From Acidobacteriota bacterium (GTDB lineage Bacteria > Acidobacteriota > Terriglobia > Acidiferrales > UBA7541): a stretch of DNA of 64,000 bases. Shown here in pieces: positions 25,215 to 33,491 of the stretch (position 1 is its first letter; each line of letters starts with the position of its first letter). The notes under the pieces were generated by a model that was not told the DNA's origin, made no database searches, and saw only the letters and a list, made by a program, of their open reading frames with translations. Position numbers and translations under genes: made by a program. Where the stretch lies: assembly GCA_003166795.1 (NCBI GenBank), contig PMUS01000014.1, forward strand, positions 101,589 to 165,588, read 5' to 3'.

Positions 25215-25439
25215 ATGAAAGCCATGTCGATGGCGGGAATGCTGCTGGTGGTTGTGGGCGTCCTGGCCTTGATCTATCAAGGATTCAGCTATACCCACCG
25301 GGAAAACCTCTTCGACGTGGGTCCGATTCACGCGACGACCGACGAACGGAAGCAAATTCCAATTCCTCCGATCTTCGGCGGCCTGGCCCTGGCGGGAGGA
25401 GTTGCTTTGCTCGCCTTCGGTGCGAAACAAAAATCTTAG
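25215..25439 (+). CDS. DUF3185 family membrane protein
   Basis: This 74-residue protein has two membrane segments (MAGMLLVVVGVLALIYQGF and IFGGLALAGGVALLAFG) around a polar loop (YTHRENLFDVGPIHATTDER). The YQG...T.R......GP........K.IP.PPI.GG pattern is that of DUF3185. The start follows AAGGAG. No function is known. Confidence 0.85.
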   Translation: MKAMSMAGMLLVVVGVLALIYQGFSYTHRENLFDVGPIHATTDERKQIPIPPIFGGLALAGGVALLAFGAKQKS

Positions 25440-25517
25440 CGGAAGCCTTCGGCTGGTGAAATTTCAAGAGCAATCCGCACAACTTCCGCAGGCGCAATTC
25501 CGATCGTGGAGGTCAGC

Positions 25518-26228
25518 ATGCTGCGTAAATCAATTCTCATCGCCGGTCTGGCGCTCGCCACAGCAACAATTTGCGCGGCAAATAATAAGGAGCAAAGGCG
25601 CCTGGAGAATTCCGGCGTGGTGATGCAGGAAATCATGAATACGCCGGAAAACATTCCCCAAGAGGTTTTGGAGAAGGCGGAGTGCGTCATCGTGTTCCCG
25701 TCCGTTCTGAAGGCGGCGTTCGTGTTCGGCGCAAGCTACGGCCGCGGCGCGATGGTTTGCCGAACGGGCGAACATTTCAGAGGACCTTGGGGCGCGCCGG
25801 CGATGTTTGCGCTGGAGGGCGGAAGCTTTGGGTTTCAAATCGGCGGACAAGCGACCGATCTCGTCCTGCTCATCATGAACGAGAGAGGCGCATCCTCGAT
25901 ACTCGAGAGCAAGATCAAATTGGGGGGAGACGCCTCCGTTGCGGCAGGGCCCGTGGGGCGCGACGCAGCGGCAAACACAGATGCGTACATGCGCGCCGAG
26001 ATTCTCAGCTACTCGCGGACACGCGGCCTCTTTGCGGGCATTTCCCTCGAGGGCTCCACGCTTCGCCCGGATAACGATGCCACCGCGGACGTCTATGGAC
26101 GCAAGCTGACGGCCAGGGAAATCGTGCTGGACGGAAACTTTCGAGTTCCGGCGTCGGGGCGCCACCTAGTTGCCGTACTACAGAGGGGTTCACCGCACAA
26201 CGAATCGAAACAATCCGCAAGCAACTAG
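25518..26228 (+). CDS. SYLF/YSC84-domain lipid-binding protein, secreted
   Basis: I start it at ATG 25518 behind GTGGAGG (236 residues). A signal peptide covers about 1-21 (ILIAGLALATATICAA). The remainder is one SYLF domain: IPQEVLEKAECVIVFPSV, FVFGASYGRGAMVCR, GGSFGFQIGGQATDLVLLIM, LGGDASVAAGPVGRDA and YSRTRGLFAGISLEGS are its conserved blocks. These domains bind phospholipids; bacterial secreted forms are thought to act in the cell envelope. It ends a run of envelope or stress-type genes. Confidence 0.9.
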   Translation: MLRKSILIAGLALATATICAANNKEQRRLENSGVVMQEIMNTPENIPQEVLEKAECVIVFPSVLKAAFVFGASYGRGAMVCRTGEHFRGPWGAPAMFALEGGSFGFQIGGQATDLVLLIMNERGASSILESKIKLGGDASVAAGPVGRDAAANTDAYMRAEILSYSRTRGLFAGISLEGSTLRPDNDATADVYGRKLTAREIVLDGNFRVPASGRHLVAVLQRGSPHNESKQSASN

Positions 26229-26321
26229 CGATTCCATATTTAAATTCAGCATTTCACGATGACCGGTTTGGGATTTTGCCAGAAATTGAATCAGCGAACT
26301 CTTGTTCCGGCCGCATCGCTT

Positions 26322-27932
26322 TCAGAGCGCCATCGAATTGGGGAAGACGTAGTAGAAAAGCAGAGCGATCAGGATCAGGTACGCGAGGACGATCAGAGTC
26401 CAGCCCATATTGTGGCGAATCACCTGGCCTTCGCTGCGGACGAATTTGCTGGTTGAAACGCCGACGCTGGCCGTCTGGGGCGCGATCGGCTTTCCCACCT
26501 CCGCTCCGACCGAATTCAGCGTCGGGAGCAGGAGCACGGGAAAATTCAAGAGCTTGCCGGTAACAGCCTGCACCGGACCGAACATCGCATTCGTGGAGGT
26601 GTTGCTGCCGGAGAGCGCAACGCCAATCCAGCCAAGAATCGGCGCCAGAACCACAAAGAAAACGCCGATCTTCGAAAGCCCGTATGCCAGCGAATTCGCC
26701 ATCCCCGCGTACACGAAGATGTAAGCCAGCGCGAAAACAAAAAAGGCGACCAGCAGCGCGCCCCACATCTGCTTGAACGTCTTGGCAAAGACCTGCCCTA
26801 AAATCCGGCGGCTGGGCCGCAGGATCGCCAAAATCACGAGCCATGAAGCGAGAATCGAACTGCCACCATTCAGCGGAGTAAAGTTGAAGACGGACGTGAT
26901 CGCTTTCTGCGTGATCGAGGATCTGGCGGCGATTGACAGCTTGAACAGACTCCTGGCAGGAAGCGTGGACCACGGCCCAGTCCACGCGACGACGACGACG
27001 ATCAGCACGATGTAAGGCACCCACGAGATAAATGCTTCGCGGACCGAGCCTAGTTCGATCGAATTCGAAGGCGCGGCCGCGGCGGGAGCGAGAGGAGCGC
27101 CGCCAAATCCGCGAATCGTCTTGGGACGCCAAATTTTGACGAACAGGAAAAGAATCCAGAAGGAAACGAGCGCGCCGCTGAGGTCCGGAAGATACGGGCC
27201 CAGGAAATGCGCAACCGGCCACTGGCCCGCGATGTAGGAAAGCGAGCCGACAATCGCGAGAGGCCACGCCTCGACGACGCCGTCCCACCCGCTGACGAGA
27301 TAGATCAGCACCCACGGCGGAAGCAGCGCGAGAATCGCGACGACGTTGCCAATGGAAGCAGAAAGCGCCAGCAGCGGAAGGCCGGTCACCGCAGCCAGTC
27401 CGATAATCGGCGCACCGAGCGCGCCGTAGGATACCGGCGCGTTGTTGGCGAGCGCGGCGACACGAATCGCGTCGAGATCGGCGATCCCGAGTCCCACCAG
27501 AATCGGAACCACCACGGCCCACGGGTAGCCGAATCCGACGAGACCTTCCAGAAGCGCGCCGAAAGCCCACGCCAGCATGATGGTCTGGATGCGAATGTCC
27601 GCGGTTGCGTGATGGACCATCCAGGTCTTGAATCGCCCGAAATTTCCGGTGAGGACCAGCGTGTTGAAAATGATCAGGCCCCAGAACGTGATCCAGTCAA
27701 TGGACCAGATTCCTGTAAGGCCGCCGTATAAATACGATTTCAGCGTGCTGGAGAGAGGCGCGTGCCAAACGAAAACGGCGACCGGCACGGTGATGATGCC
27801 CGCGAGGATGGTGGCCAGCCAGGCGGTGACGCGAAAAACGGCGAGCATCAAGATCAACGCCGCGAGGGGAATCAACGCGACGAGGATGGTCAACCACAGG
27901 TGTCCAGTGGGATTAAGAGTTTGCTCAAACAT
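26322..27932 (-). CDS. lldP: L-lactate permease family transporter
   Basis: The ATG at 27932 follows AGGGTG (536 residues; the frame is open to 27950). At least twelve hydrophobic segments are visible. Family blocks include AWAFGALLEGLVGFGYPWAV, LANNAPVSYGALGAPI, FNFTPLNGGSSILASW and GSNTSTNAMFGPVQ. It should import lactate (or glycolate, which close homologues also carry) with protons. No lactate dehydrogenase gene is adjacent, so the substrate is not confirmed by context. Confidence 0.92.
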   Translation of the reverse strand: MFEQTLNPTGHLWLTILVALIPLAALILMLAVFRVTAWLATILAGIITVPVAVFVWHAPLSSTLKSYLYGGLTGIWSIDWITFWGLIIFNTLVLTGNFGRFKTWMVHHATADIRIQTIMLAWAFGALLEGLVGFGYPWAVVVPILVGLGIADLDAIRVAALANNAPVSYGALGAPIIGLAAVTGLPLLALSASIGNVVAILALLPPWVLIYLVSGWDGVVEAWPLAIVGSLSYIAGQWPVAHFLGPYLPDLSGALVSFWILFLFVKIWRPKTIRGFGGAPLAPAAAAPSNSIELGSVREAFISWVPYIVLIVVVVAWTGPWSTLPARSLFKLSIAARSSITQKAITSVFNFTPLNGGSSILASWLVILAILRPSRRILGQVFAKTFKQMWGALLVAFFVFALAYIFVYAGMANSLAYGLSKIGVFFVVLAPILGWIGVALSGSNTSTNAMFGPVQAVTGKLLNFPVLLLPTLNSVGAEVGKPIAPQTASVGVSTSKFVRSEGQVIRHNMGWTLIVLAYLILIALLFYYVFPNSMAL

Positions 27933-27950
27933 TGGCACCCTATACCTCAC

Positions 27951-28180
27951 ATTTGAGTCACAACTGTCAACGGAGATTTGCTGGGCGGCGGTTTCGTCTC
28001 ACAGTGCGCAAGAGCCTGAACTCACAATTCACAGCAGAGAACGCAGAGACTGCAAAGAGAAAGGTTTAAGACTTGCCTCAGAGGACACAGAGTAGGCACA
28101 GAGAGCACAGAGTAAATTTGAGCTCAAATCCGCACCCTTCGGCAAGGCACTCCCGGGGAGAGGCGGAGAGATCGAGCATA
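27951..28180. other. Intergenic region with CACAGAG-rich repeats
   Basis: Around 28029-28113 CAGAG or CACAGAG words recur at irregular spacing, a low-complexity pattern. Together with the terminator at 28181-28218 this separates the helicase from the permease gene. No gene is seen. Confidence 0.45.
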
Positions 28181-28218
28181 AATAAAAAAGCCCCACCCTC
28201 GCAAAGCGAGGATGGGGC
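28181..28218 (-). terminator. Terminator of the helicase gene, GCCCCA...TGGGGC repeat copy 3
   Basis: Read on the minus strand, GCCCCATCCTCG, a CTTTG loop and CGAGGGTGGGGC form the stem, followed directly by TTTTTTATTT. It lies 39 bp after the helicase stop and is a textbook intrinsic terminator made from the dispersed repeat. Confidence 0.88.
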
Positions 28219-28256
28219 ACCCGAAACACCGGGCAACCCTGCGGATCGGGAATGGG

Positions 28257-29477
28257 TTAGGACATTGTTTGTGCCTGCAGAAATTCGCCGGGAAGCCGGC
28301 TGATTCTGGAGGTTGCCGGAGCAAGAGCGCGATGCGAGGCCGGCTTCCGGTCTTTTCGTTCCGGAAGATCCGCCGCCTTCATCCGCTCCATCTTGATGCC
28401 CAGCGTGCGTTCGAGCGCGAGCAATTCACCTCGCTGGTCAATTCCGAAGAGAGTCGAAGCAAGGCCTTGCGCGCCCATTCGCCCGGATCGTCCCACGCGA
28501 TGGATGAAGTTCTCGGCGATGTCCGGCAGATCGTAGTTGATGACCTGGGCTATATCGTCCACGTGAATTCCGCGCGCGGCCAAATCGGTCGCCACGAGGA
28601 TGCGGACACGCCCTTGCTGGAATCCGGTCAGGGCCGCGGTGCGCTGCGATTGCGAGCGCCCGCCGTGAATCAACGATGCGGCGAAACCCTCGCGGGTCAG
28701 GCTTAGAGCCAGGCGTTCGGCTCCGCGCTTGGTTCGCGCGAAGACGAGGCATCGGCCCTTATCCTGAGCGAGCAAGCGGCACAGCACATCGAGCTTACGA
28801 TCGGTGGAGACTTCGAAAGCCTGCACGCGAACGTTTTCGGAAGCTTTCAGCACCGAGCCAAGCTCGACGCGAACCGGATGCCGCATGTAGTCGTGAACCA
28901 AATGCGCAACCGAGGCTTCGAGCGTGGCCGAGAAACAAAGCGTCTGGCGATCTTTCGGCAGGATGGATGCAATCCTGCGAATCGCGGGAAGAAATCCCAT
29001 GTCCAGCATGCGATCGGCTTCGTCGAGAATGAGCACGCGCAGAGCGCGGAAATTCACGAGCTTGCGATCGAGAAAATCCTCCAGCCGTCCGGGCGTAGCC
29101 ACCACGATGCGAGCTCCCTGACGCAATGCGGTCAGTTGGCCCCCTTCGGCCAAGCCGCCGACCACGAGAGCCGCGGGCGACAATTGCTTCCCTCTCAAAT
29201 CGTTGTACTGCTCCACGACCTGCATGGCGAGTTCGCGCGTAGGAACGAGAACGAGCGCTGCGATTCCGGGAGTCTTATCCTGGAGCAACCGCTCGATTAC
29301 CGGGATCAGGAACGCCAGCGTCTTGCCGGTGCCTGTCTGCGCGGTCGCGAGCACGTCCTTGCCTGCAAGCGCTGTCGGAATGGCAGCTGCCTGCACCGGA
29401 GTCGGAATCGAGAAACCAGCCGACGATAGCCGCTCCTTTGTGTAATCTGAAATTGCTAGTTCTGAAAAATTCTGCAT
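28257..29477 (-). CDS. DEAD-box RNA helicase (RhlE-like)
   Basis: This 406-residue protein carries the DEAD-box motifs in order: Q motif (FSIPTPVQ), AQTGTGKT (46-53), PTREL, DEAD, SAT, and the C-terminal RecA-like domain with VFARTKRGAE, ATDLAARGIHV and HRVGRSGR. It should unwind short RNA duplexes in ribosome assembly or mRNA decay. The short C-terminal tail is Arg/Lys-rich, as in RhlE. A leader of up to 300 bp upstream has no gene, which fits the long regulated leaders of cold-shock helicases. Confidence 0.95.
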   Translation of the reverse strand: MQNFSELAISDYTKERLSSAGFSIPTPVQAAAIPTALAGKDVLATAQTGTGKTLAFLIPVIERLLQDKTPGIAALVLVPTRELAMQVVEQYNDLRGKQLSPAALVVGGLAEGGQLTALRQGARIVVATPGRLEDFLDRKLVNFRALRVLILDEADRMLDMGFLPAIRRIASILPKDRQTLCFSATLEASVAHLVHDYMRHPVRVELGSVLKASENVRVQAFEVSTDRKLDVLCRLLAQDKGRCLVFARTKRGAERLALSLTREGFAASLIHGGRSQSQRTAALTGFQQGRVRILVATDLAARGIHVDDIAQVINYDLPDIAENFIHRVGRSGRMGAQGLASTLFGIDQRGELLALERTLGIKMERMKAADLPERKDRKPASHRALAPATSRISRLPGEFLQAQTMS

Positions 29478-29775
29478 GATCTAAGTGTTTTTTTATCTGG
29501 TAGATGCGGCGGGCGGCGCGCTGAAAGGTACTCAAGCGGGCACGGCAACCTGCATATCCAGTCCTTTTTTTAATTACGCAAAAGACTTTGGAAGGAACTG
29601 ACGGCGGGGTATTCTCAGCAGTTATTCGACGAGAGCAACCACACCACACAACCGCGGTATTAAGCGCAAAGTGAGTATACCACAGTTGCGGGCGGGCGAG
29701 TAAGTTGATAAGCAGTGTTTCTCAACATACAATACGCCCCATTGGCTACCACAGGATGGCAGCGATCGGGGGAAT

Positions 29776-30153
29776 ATGCCAGCCACATCGCAGAAGGTGT
29801 TCGTAGGCGCGGGTGAGCGCGTGCCGGAAGGCGGGCGCCTGGTTGTGGACATCGGTGAAATCACCATCGGCATTTTTCGCGTGGACGGAAATCTCTACGC
29901 CTATCTCAATAGGTGCGCGCACCAGAGAGGACCCGTCTGCCAGGGAAAAATTATCCCGCGAGTAACAGAGGTCATTGACTCGGGCGGGGAAAGTCACGGA
30001 TTCGCTTTCGACGAGACGCACCTGCACATCGTGTGCCCATGGCACGGCTTTGAATACGACATCAAGACGGGCGCGCATCCCGGGCGGCGCTCGGCGCGGT
30101 TGATTCCGGTGACGGTGGAAGAAGCCGCCGATGGGATTTATGTCACCGTCTGA
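29776..30153 (+). CDS. Rieske [2Fe-2S] ferredoxin-type protein
   Basis: This 125-residue protein is a single Rieske domain with both cluster motifs: CAHQRG (Cys and His ligands, about 47-52) and CPWHGF (about 88-93). It is shaped like the small soluble ferredoxins that feed oxygenases, or like the N-terminal domain of an oxygenase. No oxygenase catalytic subunit is present nearby. It overlaps the next gene by 23 bp and opens a probable catabolic operon. Confidence 0.92.
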   Translation: MPATSQKVFVGAGERVPEGGRLVVDIGEITIGIFRVDGNLYAYLNRCAHQRGPVCQGKIIPRVTEVIDSGGESHGFAFDETHLHIVCPWHGFEYDIKTGAHPGRRSARLIPVTVEEAADGIYVTV

Positions 30154-30448
30154 GGAAGCAACGAAGTTATCGAGTCTCCTCGCTGAGTTGCGGGCGCAGA
30201 TCGAACGGACCATGCTGGCAGGAGAATTGGCCGGCGTGCCGCGCGAAGACGTGACGAATCTCGTGACCGGAGCGGTGAAGCTTTACGCAGCGTTCGCGGA
30301 AGAACTCGAGAGCGACGTTCCCGCAATTGACTCCACGGTTTCGACCACGGAGGCGATGGTGGTGGCATGCGCGCTGCTGCGAGCGCAGCACATGAACCCT
30401 TTCGATCTGGCGCTGTGGTTTTCGCGGACGGCGCCAAAAGCACTGTGA
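30131..30448 (+). CDS. Hypothetical helical protein
   Basis: The 105-residue product begins MGFMSPSEEA; the second ATG (30140) is an alternative. It is helical throughout (LLAELRAQIERTMLAGEL, NLVTGAVKLYAAFAEEL, EAMVVACALLRAQHMNPFDL) and resembles nothing I can name. It overlaps the Rieske gene and precedes an amidohydrolase gene by 44 bp, so it probably works with them as a small accessory subunit. Confidence 0.7.
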   Translation: MGFMSPSEEATKLSSLLAELRAQIERTMLAGELAGVPREDVTNLVTGAVKLYAAFAEELESDVPAIDSTVSTTEAMVVACALLRAQHMNPFDLALWFSRTAPKAL

Positions 30449-30492
30449 GCTTTTTTTGAGCGCCAAGTGAGTTTGCGGATAAGGACACGACG

Positions 30493-31713
30493 ATGAGTAA
30501 AGTAGAAGTTGTGAACGGCGTTAGCAGCGCGACCGAGCATAAAGTACAGCAGATTACGACGCGCACCGACTCGCGCGAAATTCTCGCCAACGCGCACCGC
30601 GATATCGCCCGCCTGCATCTCGACGACTACTTCATCGTGGATGTGGACGCGCATCACGTGGAATTCGATTCCTGGTCCGAGATTCTGGACCACCTCGAGA
30701 ATCCCGTCCTGCGGCACAACGCCAAGTCCATGACGCAGAATTGGCCGAACGCAAAACAATTGGCGTTCAGCAACCATCCGGTTGGGCTGACGTTTCAGGA
30801 CGTATTTGGGCGCATCCCGCACCAGGCGGAACTCGGCGAGCATGTGGAGAAGACGGAGGAGCATCGCGATCTGACGCTGGTGCGGCGCGCCATGGATTCG
30901 ATGGGAATCAAGATGCAGGTCGTGTTCCCGCAGCCGATGCTCGAAATGGGTTTGCATCCGGAGCCGGACATCGTCACGGCGATGACGTTCGCCTACAACC
31001 GCTGGTTTACGAGGACGATTCTGCCGCGCGAGAAGCGCGTGAAGACCTTGCTCTGCCTGCCGTTTCACGATCCCGAGGCGAGCTTGAAGATGATCAAGGA
31101 ATTCGGCGAAACGCCGGGCGTCGTCGGATTCATGATCACCAGCCAGCGGCACGCGGGCGTTCACAAGAACATGTTCATGCGCATCTATCGCGAGCTCGAG
31201 GAGCGCGGCCTGCCGCTGGCGTTCCATGCCGGGCCAACCTGGGGCGACACGATGACGTCCACGATGAACCGCTTCCTATCGGTTCACTCGATGTCGTTCG
31301 TCACCTGCAACATGATGCACATGACGAACTGGATCGTGAACGGACTGCCGGAACGCTTTCCGAAGCTGAAAGTGATATGGATCGAAAGCGGGCTGGCATG
31401 GGTTCCCTTCATGATGCAGCGGCTCGATCACGAATACCTGATGCGCCAGTCCGATGCTCCGCTGCTGAAGAGGCTGCCGAGCGAATACATACAGGAGATG
31501 TTCTTTACCTCGCAGCCGCTCGAGGTAACCATGCCACACATGCTCGAAGCGACTTTCAAGGCCGTGCATGCGGATACGCAGCTGATGTACTCCTCCGATT
31601 GGCCGCATTGGGATTTCGATGTGCCGGCGCGCATCGCGGGACTGCCGTTTCTGGACGAGCAGGCCAAGCGCAATATTCTGGGCGAAAACGCGCGCAAGCT
31701 GTTTCGCTTGTAG
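30493..31713 (+). CDS. Amidohydrolase-2 family hydrolase or decarboxylase
   Basis: This 406-residue protein belongs to the ACMSD-like amidohydrolase family. The N-terminal metal motif is seen as DVDAHHVEF, the central His in LAFHAGPTWG, and the terminal Asp in YSSDWPHWDFD, followed by NILGENARKLF, the usual ending. Members hydrolyse or decarboxylate aromatic or ring-cleavage acids with a zinc or manganese ion. The substrate is unknown. Neighbours (Rieske, EthD-CMD fusion, 3-hydroxyisobutyrate-type dehydrogenase) suggest aromatic or lignin-like catabolism. Confidence 0.88.
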   Translation: MSKVEVVNGVSSATEHKVQQITTRTDSREILANAHRDIARLHLDDYFIVDVDAHHVEFDSWSEILDHLENPVLRHNAKSMTQNWPNAKQLAFSNHPVGLTFQDVFGRIPHQAELGEHVEKTEEHRDLTLVRRAMDSMGIKMQVVFPQPMLEMGLHPEPDIVTAMTFAYNRWFTRTILPREKRVKTLLCLPFHDPEASLKMIKEFGETPGVVGFMITSQRHAGVHKNMFMRIYRELEERGLPLAFHAGPTWGDTMTSTMNRFLSVHSMSFVTCNMMHMTNWIVNGLPERFPKLKVIWIESGLAWVPFMMQRLDHEYLMRQSDAPLLKRLPSEYIQEMFFTSQPLEVTMPHMLEATFKAVHADTQLMYSSDWPHWDFDVPARIAGLPFLDEQAKRNILGENARKLFRL

Positions 31714-31741
31714 AGATTTTGCGGGGACTGCAAGAGCGGAA

Positions 31742-31800
31742 CTTCAGCGGCTGAAGCCGCTCTGAATTTGCAGCGATGATGTCGTGGCTAAAGCCACGAC
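31742..31800. repeat. Two palindromes between catabolic genes
   Basis: CTTCAGCGGCTGAAGCCG (31742-31759) recurs at 16131-16148. A second hairpin at 31781-31800 has a 9-bp stem, GTCGTGGCT paired with AGCCACGAC. They lie between two genes of one strand and may be repeats with a message-stabilising role. Confidence 0.6.
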
Positions 31801-31874
31801 CTACAAAGATTCTCGATTTTTCACACGGGCAATGTAGCCCGAGCGTAGTTCATAGAAAAGGACAAACGACCGCC

Positions 31875-32576
31875 ATGCACAAAGTTCTCGCGCTCTACCC
31901 TGCACCGAAGGATCCAGCCCATTTCAAGAAATACTACGAAGGGACTCACCTTCCGCTTGCGCAACAGATGCCGGGACTGATCTCCAGCCGGCACAGCTTC
32001 GCAATCGAGGGCGTGGGCGCTCCTTCACCCTATTTCTGCATATGGGAAGGCGCGTTTGCCGATGCGGCGGCGATGGGCGCGGCGATGGAGTCGCCGATCG
32101 GCCAGAAAGTGGCCGCCGACGTGGCGAACTACGCAACCGGCGGAGTGACGCTTCTTCATTTCGACGAACAAATGCCTCCGCAGAGCACGAACGGCGCGAA
32201 AGCCGATGCGTTCAACGCGGGAATGCAGATCCGGCGCGACATGTTCGGACCGGCAAATTCCGACAAGGTGATCGAATCAGCGACGGATTTCAACCGCACG
32301 CTGCAAGAGCTGGTGACGAGCTATTGCTTCGGCGAGGTTTGGGTGCGGCCACAACTCGATCGCAGGACACGGAGCATGTTGACCATGGCGCTGCTGGTCG
32401 CGCTGAACCGGCCCAATCAACTGAAGGGACACGTGCGGGGCGCGGTGAAAAACGGCGTGACCAAGGACGAGATTCGCGAAGTGCTGCTGCACGCCATGAT
32501 TTATGCGGGAGTGCCGGCAGGCGTGGACAGCTTCAACCACGCGACAGACGTGCTGAAGGAAATGGGACTCGAGTAA
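31875..32576 (+). CDS. EthD-carboxymuconolactone decarboxylase fusion protein
   Basis: The ATG at 31875 gives 233 residues. Residues about 1-100 are an EthD-type domain (YPAPKDPAHFKKYYEGTHLP, AMESPIGQKVAADVANYATGG). Residues about 120-230 are a carboxymuconolactone decarboxylase domain (RTLQELVTSYCFGEVWVRPQ, GHVRGAVKNGVTKDEIREVL, YAGVPAGVDSFNHA). The second domain has the HVRGA..NG.T..EI.E motif of the 4-carboxymuconolactone group. A ring-cleavage lactone is a likely substrate. The fusion may put a small aromatic-binding domain next to the catalytic one. Confidence 0.88.
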   Translation: MHKVLALYPAPKDPAHFKKYYEGTHLPLAQQMPGLISSRHSFAIEGVGAPSPYFCIWEGAFADAAAMGAAMESPIGQKVAADVANYATGGVTLLHFDEQMPPQSTNGAKADAFNAGMQIRRDMFGPANSDKVIESATDFNRTLQELVTSYCFGEVWVRPQLDRRTRSMLTMALLVALNRPNQLKGHVRGAVKNGVTKDEIREVLLHAMIYAGVPAGVDSFNHATDVLKEMGLE

Positions 32577-32591
32577 AGGGGCGCCAACATC

Positions 32592-33485
32592 ATGCGCGTA
32601 GGATTTATCGGAATCGGAAACATGGGCTGGCCGATGGCCAGCCATATCGCAGGGGCCGGGCACGAACTGATGGTGTTCGACGTGGACGCGGCACGGAGCG
32701 CCCGCTTTGCGCAGGAATTCAAATGCAAGGCGGCCGCGGGACTTGCGGAAGTTGCGGCCAACGAAATTACCGTCACCATGCTGCCGACGGGAAAAATCGT
32801 GCGCGAGGCGCTGCTGGAGGATCAAGGCGGCGCGTTCGCGAAGGCGTTGAAGCCCGGCGCGCTGGTCATTGATATGAGCTCGTCAGAACCGGTTGGGACT
32901 CGCGAGCTTGGCGTGGAAATCGCAAAGCGCGGAGCGGTCCTGATTGACGCGCCTGTATCGGGCGCTGTACCGCGCGCGAAGGCGGGCACGCTCGCCATCA
33001 TGATTGGCGGCGATGACAAGGCGGCGATCGAGCGCGCGAAGCCTTTGCTGCTGGCCATGGGCAAGCAACTTTTCGAAACGGGGCCGCTCGGCACCGGTCA
33101 TGCGATGAAGGCGTTGAACAACTATATTGCGGCGGCGGGATATACCGCGGTTGTGGAATCGCTGCTGATCGGCGAGCGGTTTGGCCTGGACCAGGGAACG
33201 ATGGTGGACATTCTGAACGTGTCCACGGGCCGCAACTTTACGACCGAAGTGATGATCAAGGAGCAAGTGCTGGGCGGCAAATTCGCCACGGGTTTCGCGC
33301 TGGGCCTGATGGCTAAGGACGTGAAGATCGCCGCCGATCTGGGCGAGGCGGTGAAGCTCGACGCGCCCGTGTCGCGGCTGATTCGAGATCGCTGGGCGCT
33401 GGCCCGCGAACGGCTGGGCGCTACGCGCGATACTTCGGAGGCGATTTTGAGCTGGAAAGACGATTTGCCGGCGAGCAAGAAATAA
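32592..33485 (+). CDS. NAD-dependent beta-hydroxyacid dehydrogenase (3-hydroxyisobutyrate type)
   Basis: This 297-residue protein has the Rossmann motif GFIGIGNMGWPMA (residues 4-16), the substrate loop DAPVSGAVPRAKAGTL and the catalytic Lys in GHAMKALNN. These place it with 3-hydroxyisobutyrate, tartronate-semialdehyde and related dehydrogenases. It ends the operon that begins at 29776. The true substrate cannot be read from sequence; a product of the preceding decarboxylase or hydrolase is a reasonable guess. Confidence 0.92.
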   Translation: MRVGFIGIGNMGWPMASHIAGAGHELMVFDVDAARSARFAQEFKCKAAAGLAEVAANEITVTMLPTGKIVREALLEDQGGAFAKALKPGALVIDMSSSEPVGTRELGVEIAKRGAVLIDAPVSGAVPRAKAGTLAIMIGGDDKAAIERAKPLLLAMGKQLFETGPLGTGHAMKALNNYIAAAGYTAVVESLLIGERFGLDQGTMVDILNVSTGRNFTTEVMIKEQVLGGKFATGFALGLMAKDVKIAADLGEAVKLDAPVSRLIRDRWALARERLGATRDTSEAILSWKDDLPASKK

Positions 33486-33491
33486 ACTTCT

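Noticed and set aside
26254-27570. 438-codon minus-strand frame overlapping the lactate permease in another frame
   Set aside because: Arg-rich composition and no motifs; the permease frame explains the sequence.
28029-28113. CRISPR or regulated tandem repeat with CACAGAG words
   Set aside because: The words are short and irregular in spacing; no defined unit is present.
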